Shown: positions 1-7,157 of the stretch, piece by piece
How the letters are laid out: each line of letters begins with the position of its first letter
How positions within the stretch are numbered: position 1 is the first letter of the stretch
NCBI GenBank assembly: GCA_050908895.1
Contig: CP171222.1
Span: 1,893,111 to 1,957,110 of the forward strand
Origin: S5-A14a sp050908895
GTDB lineage: Bacteria; Bacillota; Clostridia; Peptostreptococcales; Anaerovoracaceae
Reading direction: 5' to 3'
DNA: 64,000 bases
The notes under the pieces: generated by a model
Seen by the model: the letters and a program-made list of their open reading frames with translations, nothing else
The model's database searches: none
Told to the model about the DNA's origin: nothing
Translations under genes and position numbers: made by a program

Positions 1-461
1 GCCACATAATAAAAAGTTTCGCCTTCCTTTGCGACAAAACATTTACCTTCGATATGAATTTTTACACTTCCCTTTAACACATATCCAAACTCCTCACCTT
101 CATGAGGTGAATCTACTAAAGTTTCTCCGCCAGCTTCTAGAGTCAGTTTAATTGGCTCCATGGAGTTTTTCTGTGCGTTGGGGACAATCCATTCAATCTT
201 TGTTTTAGTATCCGCATCTTCCTTAACAAAATAGTCTTCTTCGCCAAATACAATCTGTCTGCTAGTGTCTCCCGAAAAAAAGTCTCCTATCTCTACTCCC
301 AAACACTGCAAAATATCTTCCAGGGTAGCAATGGAGGGCGAAGTAAGGTCCCTCTCAACCTGTGAAATAAACCCTTTGGAAAGCTCGGCCCTATCAGCTA
401 GTTCTTCTTGGGTTAGCCCATGTAAAATTCTCAAATCTTTAATTTTTTGTCCAATACTCAA
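1..461 (-). CDS. XRE-family regulator with C-terminal cupin domain (3' end outside window)
   Basis: About 153 codons are visible; the gene runs off the left edge. Residues ~1-60 form an XRE helix-turn-helix (LTQEELADRAELSKGFISQ, then a conserved ER and PSIATLEDI). A cupin barrel begins near residue 100 (SPHEGEEFGYVLKG, then GETFYYV). I chose a TTG start because AAGGAG lies 7 nt upstream and no in-frame ATG fits better. XRE-cupin proteins are usually one-component regulators sensing a small molecule in the cupin pocket; in several Clostridia they precede polyamine transporter genes (family knowledge). What it controls here is not visible because the downstream neighbour is outside the window. 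A promoter and a perfect palindrome lie directly upstream, so autoregulation is likely. Confidence 0.85.
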   Translation of the reverse strand, partial: MSIGQKIKDLRILHGLTQEELADRAELSKGFISQVERDLTSPSIATLEDILQCLGVEIGDFFSGDTSRQIVFGEEDYFVKEDADTKTKIEWIVPNAQKNSMEPIKLTLEAGGETLVDSPHEGEEFGYVLKGSVKIHIEGKCFVAKEGETFYYV

Positions 462-488
462 ACGTATTCTCCTTAATAATAAACAAAA

Positions 489-507
489 AGTTTAGTGTTA
501 CTAAACT
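489..507. promoter_or_regulatory. Palindromic operator candidate upstream of XRE-cupin gene
   Basis: A perfect inverted repeat, AGTTTAGT-GTT-ACTAAACT, lies immediately downstream of the -10 box of the regulator promoter, at the expected transcription start. That placement suits a repressor that blocks its own transcription. The assignment to the XRE protein is inference. Confidence 0.55.
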
Positions 508-536
508 AATGTACCTTATTTTATCCTAAAAGTCAA
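508..536 (-). promoter_or_regulatory. Sigma-A type promoter of the XRE-cupin gene
   Basis: On the minus strand a -35 box TTGACT and a -10 box TACATT are separated by 17 nt. A second, shorter inverted repeat (GACCGT / ACGGTC, 548-568) sits just upstream of the -35 box and could be an additional binding site. Confidence 0.6.
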
Positions 537-648
537 TAAAAAAATTAGACCGTTTAATATGGACGGTCATTAGAGGGTATTAGTATACATTTAATTTGCT
601 AATTAAATGAAAATATAGGCTTTAATTTATTAGGATGTTAAACACAAT

Positions 649-867
649 CTACCTGGAACGTTCAATGAATATATTTAAAACATTTCTTAATAGAAATAAA
701 TCATTCGTGAAATAAATCATTGTAATAATAAAGTAAATAACATACTGAATAAAAGCAAATTTTAATATTATATCAAAAAATATTACGCCGAAAATAATAT
801 ACTGTAAAACACATGTTAAAGTAGACCACAGTATAGTAGCCACTGAAATCATGATAAACCCAAACAA
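649..867 (-). CDS. C-terminal piece of a frame-broken ABC-2-like permease
   Basis: This is a 72-residue, very hydrophobic open frame with about two to three membrane segments and a TTG as its first possible start. It has no convincing ribosome binding site. The same frame is open further upstream into the A7/T6 homopolymer at 881-893, where it joins the 94-residue frame that ends at 876. Read across a one-base insertion there, the two make one permease-like protein of about 170 residues. It is best seen as the second half of that gene, not as an independent gene. Whether the break is real decay, phase variation or a sequencing undercall cannot be told from the sequence alone. Confidence 0.45.
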   Translation of the reverse strand: MFGFIMISVATILWSTLTCVLQYIIFGVIFFDIILKFAFIQYVIYFIITMIYFTNDLFLLRNVLNIFIERSR

Positions 868-875
868 AAGTCTTT

Positions 876-1160
876 CTAAGAAAAAATTTTTTTATTTACT
901 GGATGAAACGCCATGGTCTGAACAATCCAAAATTTGTTCCTTTTGTAATTCACTCTATAGCTAGGTAAAATTATTTTCCATGTCAACCAAAGAATAGTAA
1001 AAAATATAATGATTTCAAATTTCGAGTTATTCGTAGACTCAATGTATTTTATATTTAGAAATGGTATAATTAGCAAAGCTACAGCCATCCTTGCCTTGTC
1101 AAACATTGGTAAAATTTTATAATAATATGCACTTAATCCAAACAAATCATTCAACTCCAT
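876..1160 (-). CDS. N-terminal piece of ABC-2-like permease 2 (frame-broken)
   Basis: A 94-residue frame with two hydrophobic segments (about residues 25-40 and 48-66) followed by WIVQTMAFHPVNKK. That tail resembles the cytoplasmic P-[VL]-x-K element in the neighbouring permease (FFMPLDKSQRNK). The frame stops right after an A7/T6 homopolymer; a one-base insertion there lets it continue into the hydrophobic frame at 649-867. Its start overlaps the end of the alternative frame of the preceding ATPase gene. In the operon it would be the membrane partner of the P-loop-less ATPase. No specific family was recognised; assignment rests on hydrophobicity and context. Confidence 0.5.
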   Translation of the reverse strand: MELNDLFGLSAYYYKILPMFDKARMAVALLIIPFLNIKYIESTNNSKFEIIIFFTILWLTWKIILPSYRVNYKRNKFWIVQTMAFHPVNKKIFS

Positions 1161-1197
1161 TCTTTTCTATATATACCATATTCCTCATTCAATATCT

Positions 1198-1755
1198 TTA
1201 TAAGATTATTATCATTTGTGCTTTCCTCAGAAACTTTAAAAAAAGCTGTTGATTTTTATCTAACAAATAGTAAGCCGTAACCTCATTTTCAAAAATTTCT
1301 TTGTGCAAAGAACTGAAAATTATACCGAACTTATTGTTAGTTGTTTCTTTAATTGTTTTTAAAAAATCATGTTTATAAACGATATCTAATGCATCCATAA
1401 TTGAATCCAATATAATGGCTTTAGGACTTGTGGAAATGTAGAAAGCTATTTTAAGTTTAATTTTTAATCCTTTAGATAAATTCTTATATTTTGTTTTAGT
1501 ATTTATTCTCCAAACATTTGTAAAGTCATTATAAAGTCTTTGGTTCCATGTTTTATAGAATTTTCCGTATATATTACCGATATCTTCCGCAGTCAATTCA
1601 CGGTTGAAACATTCATCTATTGAAATATACGCAATATTGCTATCGACTTTATTAGTTTTCATTATTTGCCACCAATTTCGCCTTAATATATCATCTCTAT
1701 CTATGACATGGACAATATCATCTAGGCATATTAAACTCATAATTAGCTCTTCCAT
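1198..1755 (-). CDS. ABC ATPase-like protein lacking the Walker A motif
   Basis: 185 residues recognisable as the second half of a YtrB/BcrA-type ABC ATPase. The signature motif is good (NLSKGLKIKL, residues ~93-102), followed by a Walker B-like strand AIILDSIMDALD in which the catalytic Glu is Ser. The H-loop region reads FSSLHKE. No P-loop precedes it, and the start is well supported (GGGAGG close upstream of ATG), so the missing Walker A looks like a real property of the gene. Read with one extra T in the T7 run near 1236-1242, the C-terminus would extend and overlap the next start, suggesting another homopolymer break. Likely role: the non-hydrolysing partner of the ATPase at 2498-3172. 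A decaying pseudogene is the alternative. Confidence 0.65.
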   Translation of the reverse strand: MEELIMSLICLDDIVHVIDRDDILRRNWWQIMKTNKVDSNIAYISIDECFNRELTAEDIGNIYGKFYKTWNQRLYNDFTNVWRINTKTKYKNLSKGLKIKLKIAFYISTSPKAIILDSIMDALDIVYKHDFLKTIKETTNNKFGIIFSSLHKEIFENEVTAYYLLDKNQQLFLKFLRKAQMIIIL

Positions 1756-1766
1756 GTGCCCTCCCG

Positions 1767-2366
1767 TTATTTGTTCCCAAATTGCAGTGAATAATCACTG
1801 TAACTATCAATTATAGATTTAATGTGAAATGATATATATAGAATCATCGTACCAAATGCAACAATATTAGCAAATTTTGTCATGTTAATAACAATCCCAC
1901 TTGGAATTTGTCCATAGATTATACCTATAAGCCCTCCAAAAGCTTTTATGTTTGTTGACGGTTTGCTCGGTAACATCAAGAACATAAATAAAAAAAATCC
2001 TGTTATATTTAAAATTAAAACAAGCTTTCTCAATTTAACGGATTCATGTACATTTTTATCCCATAAATCTTTAATACAAAAAAGCATTGTTAATGAAATT
2101 AAATACATTCCACCAATAATCAATGCCTCATACCTTTGCTTATCACAAAACAATATGTAGCAAATAGAATACACAACATAAATTAATATGACCAGAAATT
2201 CTCTAAAAAAAATATCCTCAATAATGAGTTTATTACGCTGACTTTTATCTAAAGGCATAAAAAACAAACACTGCTCCAGCTTCAACGGATAAACAACATT
2301 TAAAAAATATACAAAAATTACAATATATCCAATTGCTCTTATGAAATTGTTTTCTACAGCCCCCAT
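1767..2366 (-). CDS. ABC-2-type permease 1, main part
   Basis: 199 residues with about five membrane segments and a cytoplasmic FFMPLDKSQRNK element typical of ABC-2 exporter permeases. It lies between two ABC ATPase genes. Its ATG overlaps the end of the preceding 47-codon frame by 13 nt at a G5 run. Adding one G fuses the two frames into a protein of ~243 residues with an extra N-terminal membrane segment, the more usual size for such permeases. No good ribosome binding site precedes the internal ATG, which favours the fused reading or strict translational coupling. The substrate is unknown; the Cys-rich peptide at the head of the operon is the obvious candidate. Confidence 0.6.
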   Translation of the reverse strand: MGAVENNFIRAIGYIVIFVYFLNVVYPLKLEQCLFFMPLDKSQRNKLIIEDIFFREFLVILIYVVYSICYILFCDKQRYEALIIGGMYLISLTMLFCIKDLWDKNVHESVKLRKLVLILNITGFFLFMFLMLPSKPSTNIKAFGGLIGIIYGQIPSGIVINMTKFANIVAFGTMILYISFHIKSIIDSYSDYSLQFGNK

Positions 2367-2497
2367 TCTAATTCAGGATTATATGTGTTTACAGTTATAT
2401 CCATTATGAAAATGCAAAGTAAAACTATTGTAGTAATATTAAGTCTCTCCATATTTTTTATCTTAAACTTTAATCTTGACCACTTATTATTAATCAT
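2354..2497 (-). CDS. Short ORF, probable N-terminus of permease 1
   Basis: A 47-codon frame whose ATG directly follows the TAA of the upstream ATPase gene, with AAGGGTG about 8 nt before it. It contains one hydrophobic helix (LNITTIVLLCIFIMDITV) and ends in a stop overlapping the next ATG at a G5 homopolymer. The arrangement suggests it is the first membrane segment of permease 1, separated by a single missing base. Alternatively it is a small membrane peptide translationally coupled to permease 1. Confidence 0.5.
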   Translation of the reverse strand: MINNKWSRLKFKIKNMERLNITTIVLLCIFIMDITVNTYNPELEWGL

Positions 2498-3172
2498 TTA
2501 TTCACCCTTCATTAAATTATAAAAGTAATTTTCTAAATCTGCGTTTGGTAAAGAGTCTTCTCTTACTACAAGTTTACCATTTTTTATAAAATAAATTTTA
2601 TCTGCAAAATTCTTTACTGATTCAAGCAAGTGAGTTGAAATAATCATACTTGCATTTTTTTCTAATATGTACTCCTTTAAAATTTTGAGTAAATATATTT
2701 GTTCAGAATATTTCATGGAATCAAAAGGTTCATCTAAAAGCAAAAGTTTAGGGTTTCTTGCTAGAACAAATGCCAGTCTAAACATAACATTATCTTTTTT
2801 TGTTAATTTTAGTAGAGGCTCATCCATTTCAATACCAAACGCCTTAAGGTGAGCAGTATACTCTAACGCAGAGAAATTTTTGTTCAAGGGACCATATATA
2901 TCCATAATTTGTTTTGGAGTTAAAATTTTAGGATAACAACTATCATCACTTACATATCCTATTTGGCTTAGATACTCACTATCCGAAAATGTTAGCCCAT
3001 TTACTTTAATTTCTCCACTAAATTGATGTAAATTCTGTATGCATTTAAAAAATGTAGTTTTACCAGATCCATTCTCTCCAACTAATATATTAATTGAGTT
3101 CTTTTTAATGCAAAAACAGATGTTTTCTAAGTGAAACGACTCAAATTCTAAAGAAATATTTTGAGCCGTCAT
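2498..3172 (-). CDS. ABC transporter ATP-binding protein (peptide/bacteriocin export type)
   Basis: 224 residues from the ATG preceded by AGGGGG (8 nt spacing); a longer in-frame reading exists but lacks such a site and would overlap the small peptide gene. Walker A GENGSGKTT is at residues ~34-42, Walker B LLLLDEP near 148-154 with the catalytic Glu, and an H-loop ISTHLL near 184. The position of the LSGGQ signature reads LTKKDN, so the signature is lost, and the D-loop is atypical. It is the mirror image of the second ATPase, which keeps a signature but lacks Walker A. The gene begins 20 nt after the Cys-rich peptide gene and is operonic with it. Likely role: the catalytic half of an exporter. 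Confidence 0.8.
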   Translation of the reverse strand: MTAQNISLEFESFHLENICFCIKKNSINILVGENGSGKTTFFKCIQNLHQFSGEIKVNGLTFSDSEYLSQIGYVSDDSCYPKILTPKQIMDIYGPLNKNFSALEYTAHLKAFGIEMDEPLLKLTKKDNVMFRLAFVLARNPKLLLLDEPFDSMKYSEQIYLLKILKEYILEKNASMIISTHLLESVKNFADKIYFIKNGKLVVREDSLPNADLENYFYNLMKGE

Positions 3173-3192
3173 AAAACTTTCCCCCTTCATTC

Positions 3193-3321
3193 TTAAGCTC
3201 CATAAAAATGAATTATACATAAACCGCAATTTATCCCACATCCTAAATCTACTGGACACATATTGGGTTTACAAGCTAAATTACCTAATTGAAAATTCTT
3301 CGGTTCTATTATCCAATTCAT
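3193..3321 (-). CDS. Short Cys-rich peptide, candidate RiPP/bacteriocin precursor
   Basis: A 42-residue open frame with a clear ribosome binding site (AAAGGA, about 6 nt before ATG). It starts MNWIIEPKNFQLGNLA, a leader-like stretch. A core follows with five Cys at positions 17, 22, 28, 32 and 35, rich in Gly and Pro, and ends HFYGA. It is the first gene of an operon that continues with two ABC ATPases and two permeases. An M-x-aromatic-I-I-x-P opening followed by a Cys-rich tail recalls the Clo7bot-type Cys-rich peptides of Clostridia, but I recall that family only from memory and assign none. No radical SAM, lanthionine synthetase or protease gene is in the window. Alternatives are a disulfide peptide exported unmodified, or a small metal-binding peptide. 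Confidence 0.6.
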   Translation of the reverse strand: MNWIIEPKNFQLGNLACKPNMCPVDLGCGINCGLCIIHFYGA

Positions 3322-3470
3322 AATTTGTCCTTTCATCATTCATAGCTTAACTTATTGATATTAGTTAATTTATAGATATATTTAATCCAATAACCATTAA
3401 TAAAAAAATAGAAAACTATATAAACATTCATTTTATGCTTTCAAAGTTTCAAGAAATTAACTTTGTTATA

Positions 3471-3499
3471 ATAATATCACACAATTCTTTATATGTAAA
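3471..3499 (-). promoter_or_regulatory. Promoter of the Cys-rich peptide/ABC operon
   Basis: Minus-strand -35 TTTACA and -10 TATTAT with exactly 17 nt between them. This leaves a leader of about 140 nt before the peptide start codon at 3321. Confidence 0.5.
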
Positions 3500-3513
3500 C
3501 ACATTTTTTATTT

Positions 3514-3558
3514 TTATTAGAATGTTTAATTCAATATATAATTTGTGTATTCTAATAA
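3514..3558. repeat. Inverted repeat upstream of the peptide operon promoter
   Basis: Perfect 10-bp arms TTATTAGAAT (3514-3523) and ATTCTAATAA (3549-3558) flank a 25-nt centre. It lies just upstream of the predicted -35 box. It could be a regulator site; there is no T-run suggesting a terminator. Otherwise the 450-base gap 3322-3770 holds only the promoter, a small TATGATATCATA palindrome near 3616 and the aminotransferase terminator. Confidence 0.35.
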
Positions 3559-3688
3559 TTAAAAGCACATAGATTGAAGCCAAGGCGTACGGATAGAAAG
3601 TTGGGCTAATTAATATATGATATCATACTACTAAAAGCATCCAAAAAACATTTATAGAAATAATGTGTGAAATGCCATCCCACACAAA

Positions 3689-3758
3689 AAAAGCAAATCA
3701 TTTTGAACTAATAACTAAAAATTCAGTTAGTTATTTAGGCTCTTTCTGATTTGCTTTT
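3689..3758 (-). terminator. Nested-hairpin terminator after the aminotransferase gene
   Basis: Outer perfect 12-bp stem AAAAGCAAATCA (3689-3700) with TGATTTGCTTTT (3747-3758), enclosing a perfect 9-bp inner stem (3710-3718 with 3727-3735). Read on the minus strand the outer stem ends in a run of seven T. It closes the ecf-queT-trmB-aminotransferase operon. Confidence 0.75.
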
Positions 3759-3770
3759 AAATAGATCCAT

Positions 3771-5039
3771 TTACATATATTTAATTATTATATCTGGCAG
3801 CTTTCTACATATGTTCGCTGAAATAGACGCTACAGATACTCTTACGCCTTTTGCTAAAGGTACCAGGAAAATTCCTTCACTTTCTAATTTCTCACATACG
3901 TTTTTTGAATTTTCGTGAGGTATAGAAACAAAAAATCCTCCATCATATGGAATCATAGGCAAGCCTATCTCTTTTGCTCTTTCCTCAAAGGCTTTCCCTC
4001 TTTCAAGAAGCATATCTCTAATAAACTTTCGTTCTTCTACAATTTTCGCAAGAAGTAACTCATCATTATATATTTTTTCTACCATGGTCTGTGGCCCTCT
4101 GGGGCTGTTAGACCAGGTTGCTCTCGAAGAAAACTCCATAGCCTGCTTAAATTCCGTGGCTACCTCCTGATCTTTAGTAAGACAAATTGTCCCACCGCAT
4201 CGCATGCCGTACATGGTCAATGTTTTAGAAAAACTATAACCTATTATCGGCAATAGGCGATTGTTCACTGTTTTAAAGGTTTTGAAGAATTCTCTATACT
4301 CAACCTCATCTCCAGCGAAATCTATATAGGCTACGTCAACAAATAGGGCTATCGATTTGTTTTTATTATCTTCATTATCTAAAATCCTAGAAAAATTATC
4401 CACAATCAATTGCCACATTGAATTAGAAATCGAATATCCGGTTGGGTTATGAGCCGGAGAATTAAGTATAACAACAAGACTATCCTGATTATTTAAAAGT
4501 TCCCCAGTTTTAGAAATCAAATTTTCCACAGAAAATTCATAGCTTCCCGACTCATTTTTTACAAAACTCTCAAATACATCGATTTCTCTCCCAATCTCTT
4601 TTGCAATATTCCCATAAGGAGACCAGTGCCAATCAGAAGTTAAAATTTTATCCCCTGTTTGTGAATAGTTAGAAATTGTATTTCTGATACCGCCTGTACC
4701 TCCAGGAGTTGCTATCGCCTCTGAAAACAGACCGTATTCCCCTGGTATAAAAGGTCCAAATGTGGCCTTCATAAGGGCCTCTTTAAATTCTTTAGTGCCT
4801 CCAATAGGCGCATAGGCAGCAAAATCTATTGGCTCAATTTCTCTGTAGACCTTTGCAACAGAATCTAAAACCATTAACCTGCCATCATCATCAAGTAAAG
4901 CTCCGATAGTTCCGTTGACTACCGCATCCTTCCCCTTATCTTGAATCATTTCCTTGGCTCTCATATTTATTCCAAATATAGCGTCTTGGGTCGGTATATT
5001 CCTTCCATTAGCCTTGACTAGATGATATTTCCTCTCCAT
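3771..5039 (-). CDS. PLP-dependent class I/II aminotransferase
   Basis: 422 residues, fold-type I aminotransferase. The cofactor phosphate loop reads TPGGTGGIRNT (~116-126), the substrate/PLP motif NSPAHNPTG near 192, and the Schiff-base Lys lies in GYSFSKTLTMYGMRCGG (~268-284). The overall pattern is that of aspartate/aromatic aminotransferases, but the substrate cannot be fixed from sequence. AAGGAGATAT precedes the ATG. The start overlaps the end of trmB by 32 nt, so it is the last gene of the ecf-queT-trmB operon, followed by a strong terminator. Confidence 0.85.
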   Translation of the reverse strand: MERKYHLVKANGRNIPTQDAIFGINMRAKEMIQDKGKDAVVNGTIGALLDDDGRLMVLDSVAKVYREIEPIDFAAYAPIGGTKEFKEALMKATFGPFIPGEYGLFSEAIATPGGTGGIRNTISNYSQTGDKILTSDWHWSPYGNIAKEIGREIDVFESFVKNESGSYEFSVENLISKTGELLNNQDSLVVILNSPAHNPTGYSISNSMWQLIVDNFSRILDNEDNKNKSIALFVDVAYIDFAGDEVEYREFFKTFKTVNNRLLPIIGYSFSKTLTMYGMRCGGTICLTKDQEVATEFKQAMEFSSRATWSNSPRGPQTMVEKIYNDELLLAKIVEERKFIRDMLLERGKAFEERAKEIGLPMIPYDGGFFVSIPHENSKNVCEKLESEGIFLVPLAKGVRVSVASISANICRKLPDIIIKYM

Positions 5040-5772
5040 ATATCTCCTTATCTGATTTGTTCATCAATGTCTCGTAATCCTTCTCATCCCAAACTTTTCC
5101 AGCAATTTTAACCATATTAATTTTCTCGCCTCTATTTGAGAATTTTTCCTCATACTCCGTCATTATGTTACCTTCCATAAATTCAGAGTTATGCAGGTCA
5201 CGTGTCAACTCCAAAATCTCCAGCCCCGCTATTTCAATCTCCTCTAGAGCTGACTCAAAGAGAGGATCATTATCCGTTTTAAACTGTATAAAACCCCCAG
5301 ATCCCACAATTCTGGAATATGGGATTAGTTTTTTATGGTAAGTCAATCGTCGCTTTGCGTGCCTTTTCTTAGGCCACGGGTCGCTAAAATTAAGATAGAT
5401 ACCTGCGAGCTCTCCGTCTTCCCATAGTTCCTCAGGTTTATCAACAAAGTCCATTGCGAATCGCAAATTAGCGATTTCCATTGATTTTGCCAGCTTCATA
5501 GCCTTATGAGCTACGCTTTGCTGCCCTTCTATCCCAACAAAATAGTCTTCCGGCCTGCTCTTTGCCAAGGTCGAAATGAATCGCCCCTTGCCACTTCCTA
5601 TCTCAATGAAAAGCCTTTTCCGAGGTTCTTCTGTTCCGCTATTTTGTTCTTCCTCGCAGACGCCAAAAAGTTTCGATAGCCACTTACCTTTCTCCATGGC
5701 TTTAAGGTCCACCATCATGTCGCCAAATTCGAGAAGTTTTTCTTCTAGGTTTTTTGTCTTTCGTTGTCTCAT
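5008..5772 (-). CDS. trmB: tRNA (guanine-N7-)-methyltransferase TrmB
   Basis: 254 residues. The SAM-binding motif EIGSGKGRFISTLA (~57-70) and the diagnostic NFSDPWPKKRHAKRRL (~129-144) identify TrmB, which makes m7G46 in the variable loop of tRNAs. The N-terminus (~1-50) is somewhat extended and charged compared with the compact bacterial enzyme. It lies 24 nt after queT and overlaps the aminotransferase gene, so a queuosine-precursor importer and a tRNA methylase share one transcript, a tRNA-modification theme. Confidence 0.95.
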   Translation of the reverse strand: MRQRKTKNLEEKLLEFGDMMVDLKAMEKGKWLSKLFGVCEEEQNSGTEEPRKRLFIEIGSGKGRFISTLAKSRPEDYFVGIEGQQSVAHKAMKLAKSMEIANLRFAMDFVDKPEELWEDGELAGIYLNFSDPWPKKRHAKRRLTYHKKLIPYSRIVGSGGFIQFKTDNDPLFESALEEIEIAGLEILELTRDLHNSEFMEGNIMTEYEEKFSNRGEKINMVKIAGKVWDEKDYETLMNKSDKEIYGEEISSSQG

Positions 5773-5796
5773 TAAATCCTCGTTGAAATAGTCTAA

Positions 5797-6273
5797 TTAG
5801 TCTTCAAAAATATGCTTATATTTATCCAAAAGTTTCTTTAAAGGCAATCCTAATCCATAGCACGCAACAGCCTGACCGCCTCCAACCCACAACATGCACA
5901 TGATAAGTGATGCATCGATTCCGTAATAGTATTTCAATAAAATACCAATAACTACAGCATTTATAAGCACTGGTGGGAGTGGTGCTAGCCAAGTATTATT
6001 TCTTAGTTTGTAGGTTCCATATGCAGAAACAAGGGACGCTAAGCTTCCAAATATTACATCTACTATGCCTACAGGGCTCAACAGATTTGATAAAAGGCAT
6101 CCGATAAAAAGACCTGGTATTGCTACTGGCGTAAACACCGGTAGAATAGTCATCGCCTCTGAAAATCTAAGCTGCATCATCCCATAGCTTAGGGGCGCAA
6201 TTGCAATTGTAAGAACAGCATATATAGCTGCAATAAGTGCTGCTGTAACTAGTTTTTTAGTTGTAAATTTCAT
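5797..6273 (-). CDS. queT: QueT-family ECF S-component (queuosine precursor uptake)
   Basis: 158 residues, almost entirely hydrophobic with five to six membrane helices. The N-terminal region (KKLVTAALIAAIYAVLT, then MMQLRFSEAMTILPVF and GCLLSNLLSP) matches the QueT family, S-components that bind queuosine precursors such as preQ0/preQ1. GGAGGAAAT precedes the ATG. It follows ecfA1-ecfA2-ecfT with an 80-nt gap, so the shared energising module is encoded alongside. I looked for a preQ1 riboswitch in the gap and found none. Confidence 0.9.
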   Translation of the reverse strand: MKFTTKKLVTAALIAAIYAVLTIAIAPLSYGMMQLRFSEAMTILPVFTPVAIPGLFIGCLLSNLLSPVGIVDVIFGSLASLVSAYGTYKLRNNTWLAPLPPVLINAVVIGILLKYYYGIDASLIMCMLWVGGGQAVACYGLGLPLKKLLDKYKHIFED

Positions 6274-6353
6274 ATTTCCTCCAGATTTAGTTGTGGTTTC
6301 TTATTTATTATTATTTTTATTTAAATTAATTTGGAATTTTAAATTTTATGATT

Positions 6354-7157
6354 TCAGACTAGATATATTCGTTCAAGAATAATCAAAGCTAGAAAAATAG
6401 CTGATAAGCTAAGGGCAAAATAATCTATTTTCTTATATCTCATTTCATGAAGCCTAGTTCTTCCCATTCCCCCTTGATAGCATCTAGCTTCCATAGCCAT
6501 CGAAAGATCAAGGGCTATTTGAAATGCACTTACAAAGAGTGGCACTAGAATAGGAATAAGAGCCTTTCCTCTTTGTATAATATTGCCGCTCTCAAAGTCT
6601 GCACCTCTAGCTTGTTGTGCTTTCATAATTTTATCGGTCTCTTCTATAAGGGTGGGTATGAATCTTAAAGCTATTGACATCATCATTGCAATTTCATGAG
6701 TTGGAAGACCAAGCCTTCTCAATGGATGAAGTAGCTTTTCAATTCCGTCTGTAAGTTTAATCGGTGTAGTTGTAAAGGTGAGCAATGATGAGCCAATTAT
6801 AAGGAGAGTAAGTCTTATCCCCATAAACAATGCCATAAAAAATCCTTGTTTAGTTATAGTCAAAAATCCTAATTTAAAAATTACATCACCTGGATACATG
6901 AACATATTCAACACAAATGTAAATACCAAAATGAAAAATATCGGTTTCATTCCTCGGAGTATAAATCCTATCGGTACCTTTGATAACCACACCACAAGGG
7001 CCAATGGCAATGCTGATATAGCAAATCCGATAAAACCTTTTACTACGAAAAGCTGGATTATAAATATAAGCGTGAGAAGTATTTTGCTCCGTGGATCCAG
7101 CCTGTGTACAACAGACTGTCCGGGGAAATACTGACCTAGGGTAATATCTCTAATCAA
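6354..7157 (-). CDS. ecfT: Energy-coupling factor transporter transmembrane protein EcfT
   Basis: 267 residues. N-terminal VVHRLDPRSKILLTL is typical of EcfT, and several membrane helices follow. The two coupling-helix motifs carry the conserved Ala-Arg-Gly type signatures: QQARGADFES (~174) and AMEARCYQGG (~223). EcfT links S-components to the two ATPases. Its ATG overlaps the end of ecfA2 by 4 nt, indicating translational coupling. Confidence 0.95.
   Translation of the reverse strand: MIRDITLGQYFPGQSVVHRLDPRSKILLTLIFIIQLFVVKGFIGFAISALPLALVVWLSKVPIGFILRGMKPIFFILVFTFVLNMFMYPGDVIFKLGFLTITKQGFFMALFMGIRLTLLIIGSSLLTFTTTPIKLTDGIEKLLHPLRRLGLPTHEIAMMMSIALRFIPTLIEETDKIMKAQQARGADFESGNIIQRGKALIPILVPLFVSAFQIALDLSMAMEARCYQGGMGRTRLHEMRYKKIDYFALSLSAIFLALIILERIYLV

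Noticed and set aside
3322..3690. Additional small precursor peptides upstream of the Cys-rich peptide
   Set aside because: All minus-strand frames here are interrupted within a few codons and none has a ribosome binding site with a Cys-rich product.
6274..6353. preQ1 riboswitch upstream of queT
   Set aside because: The short gap lacks the preQ1 aptamer pattern and shows only an A/T-rich stretch and a ribosome binding site.
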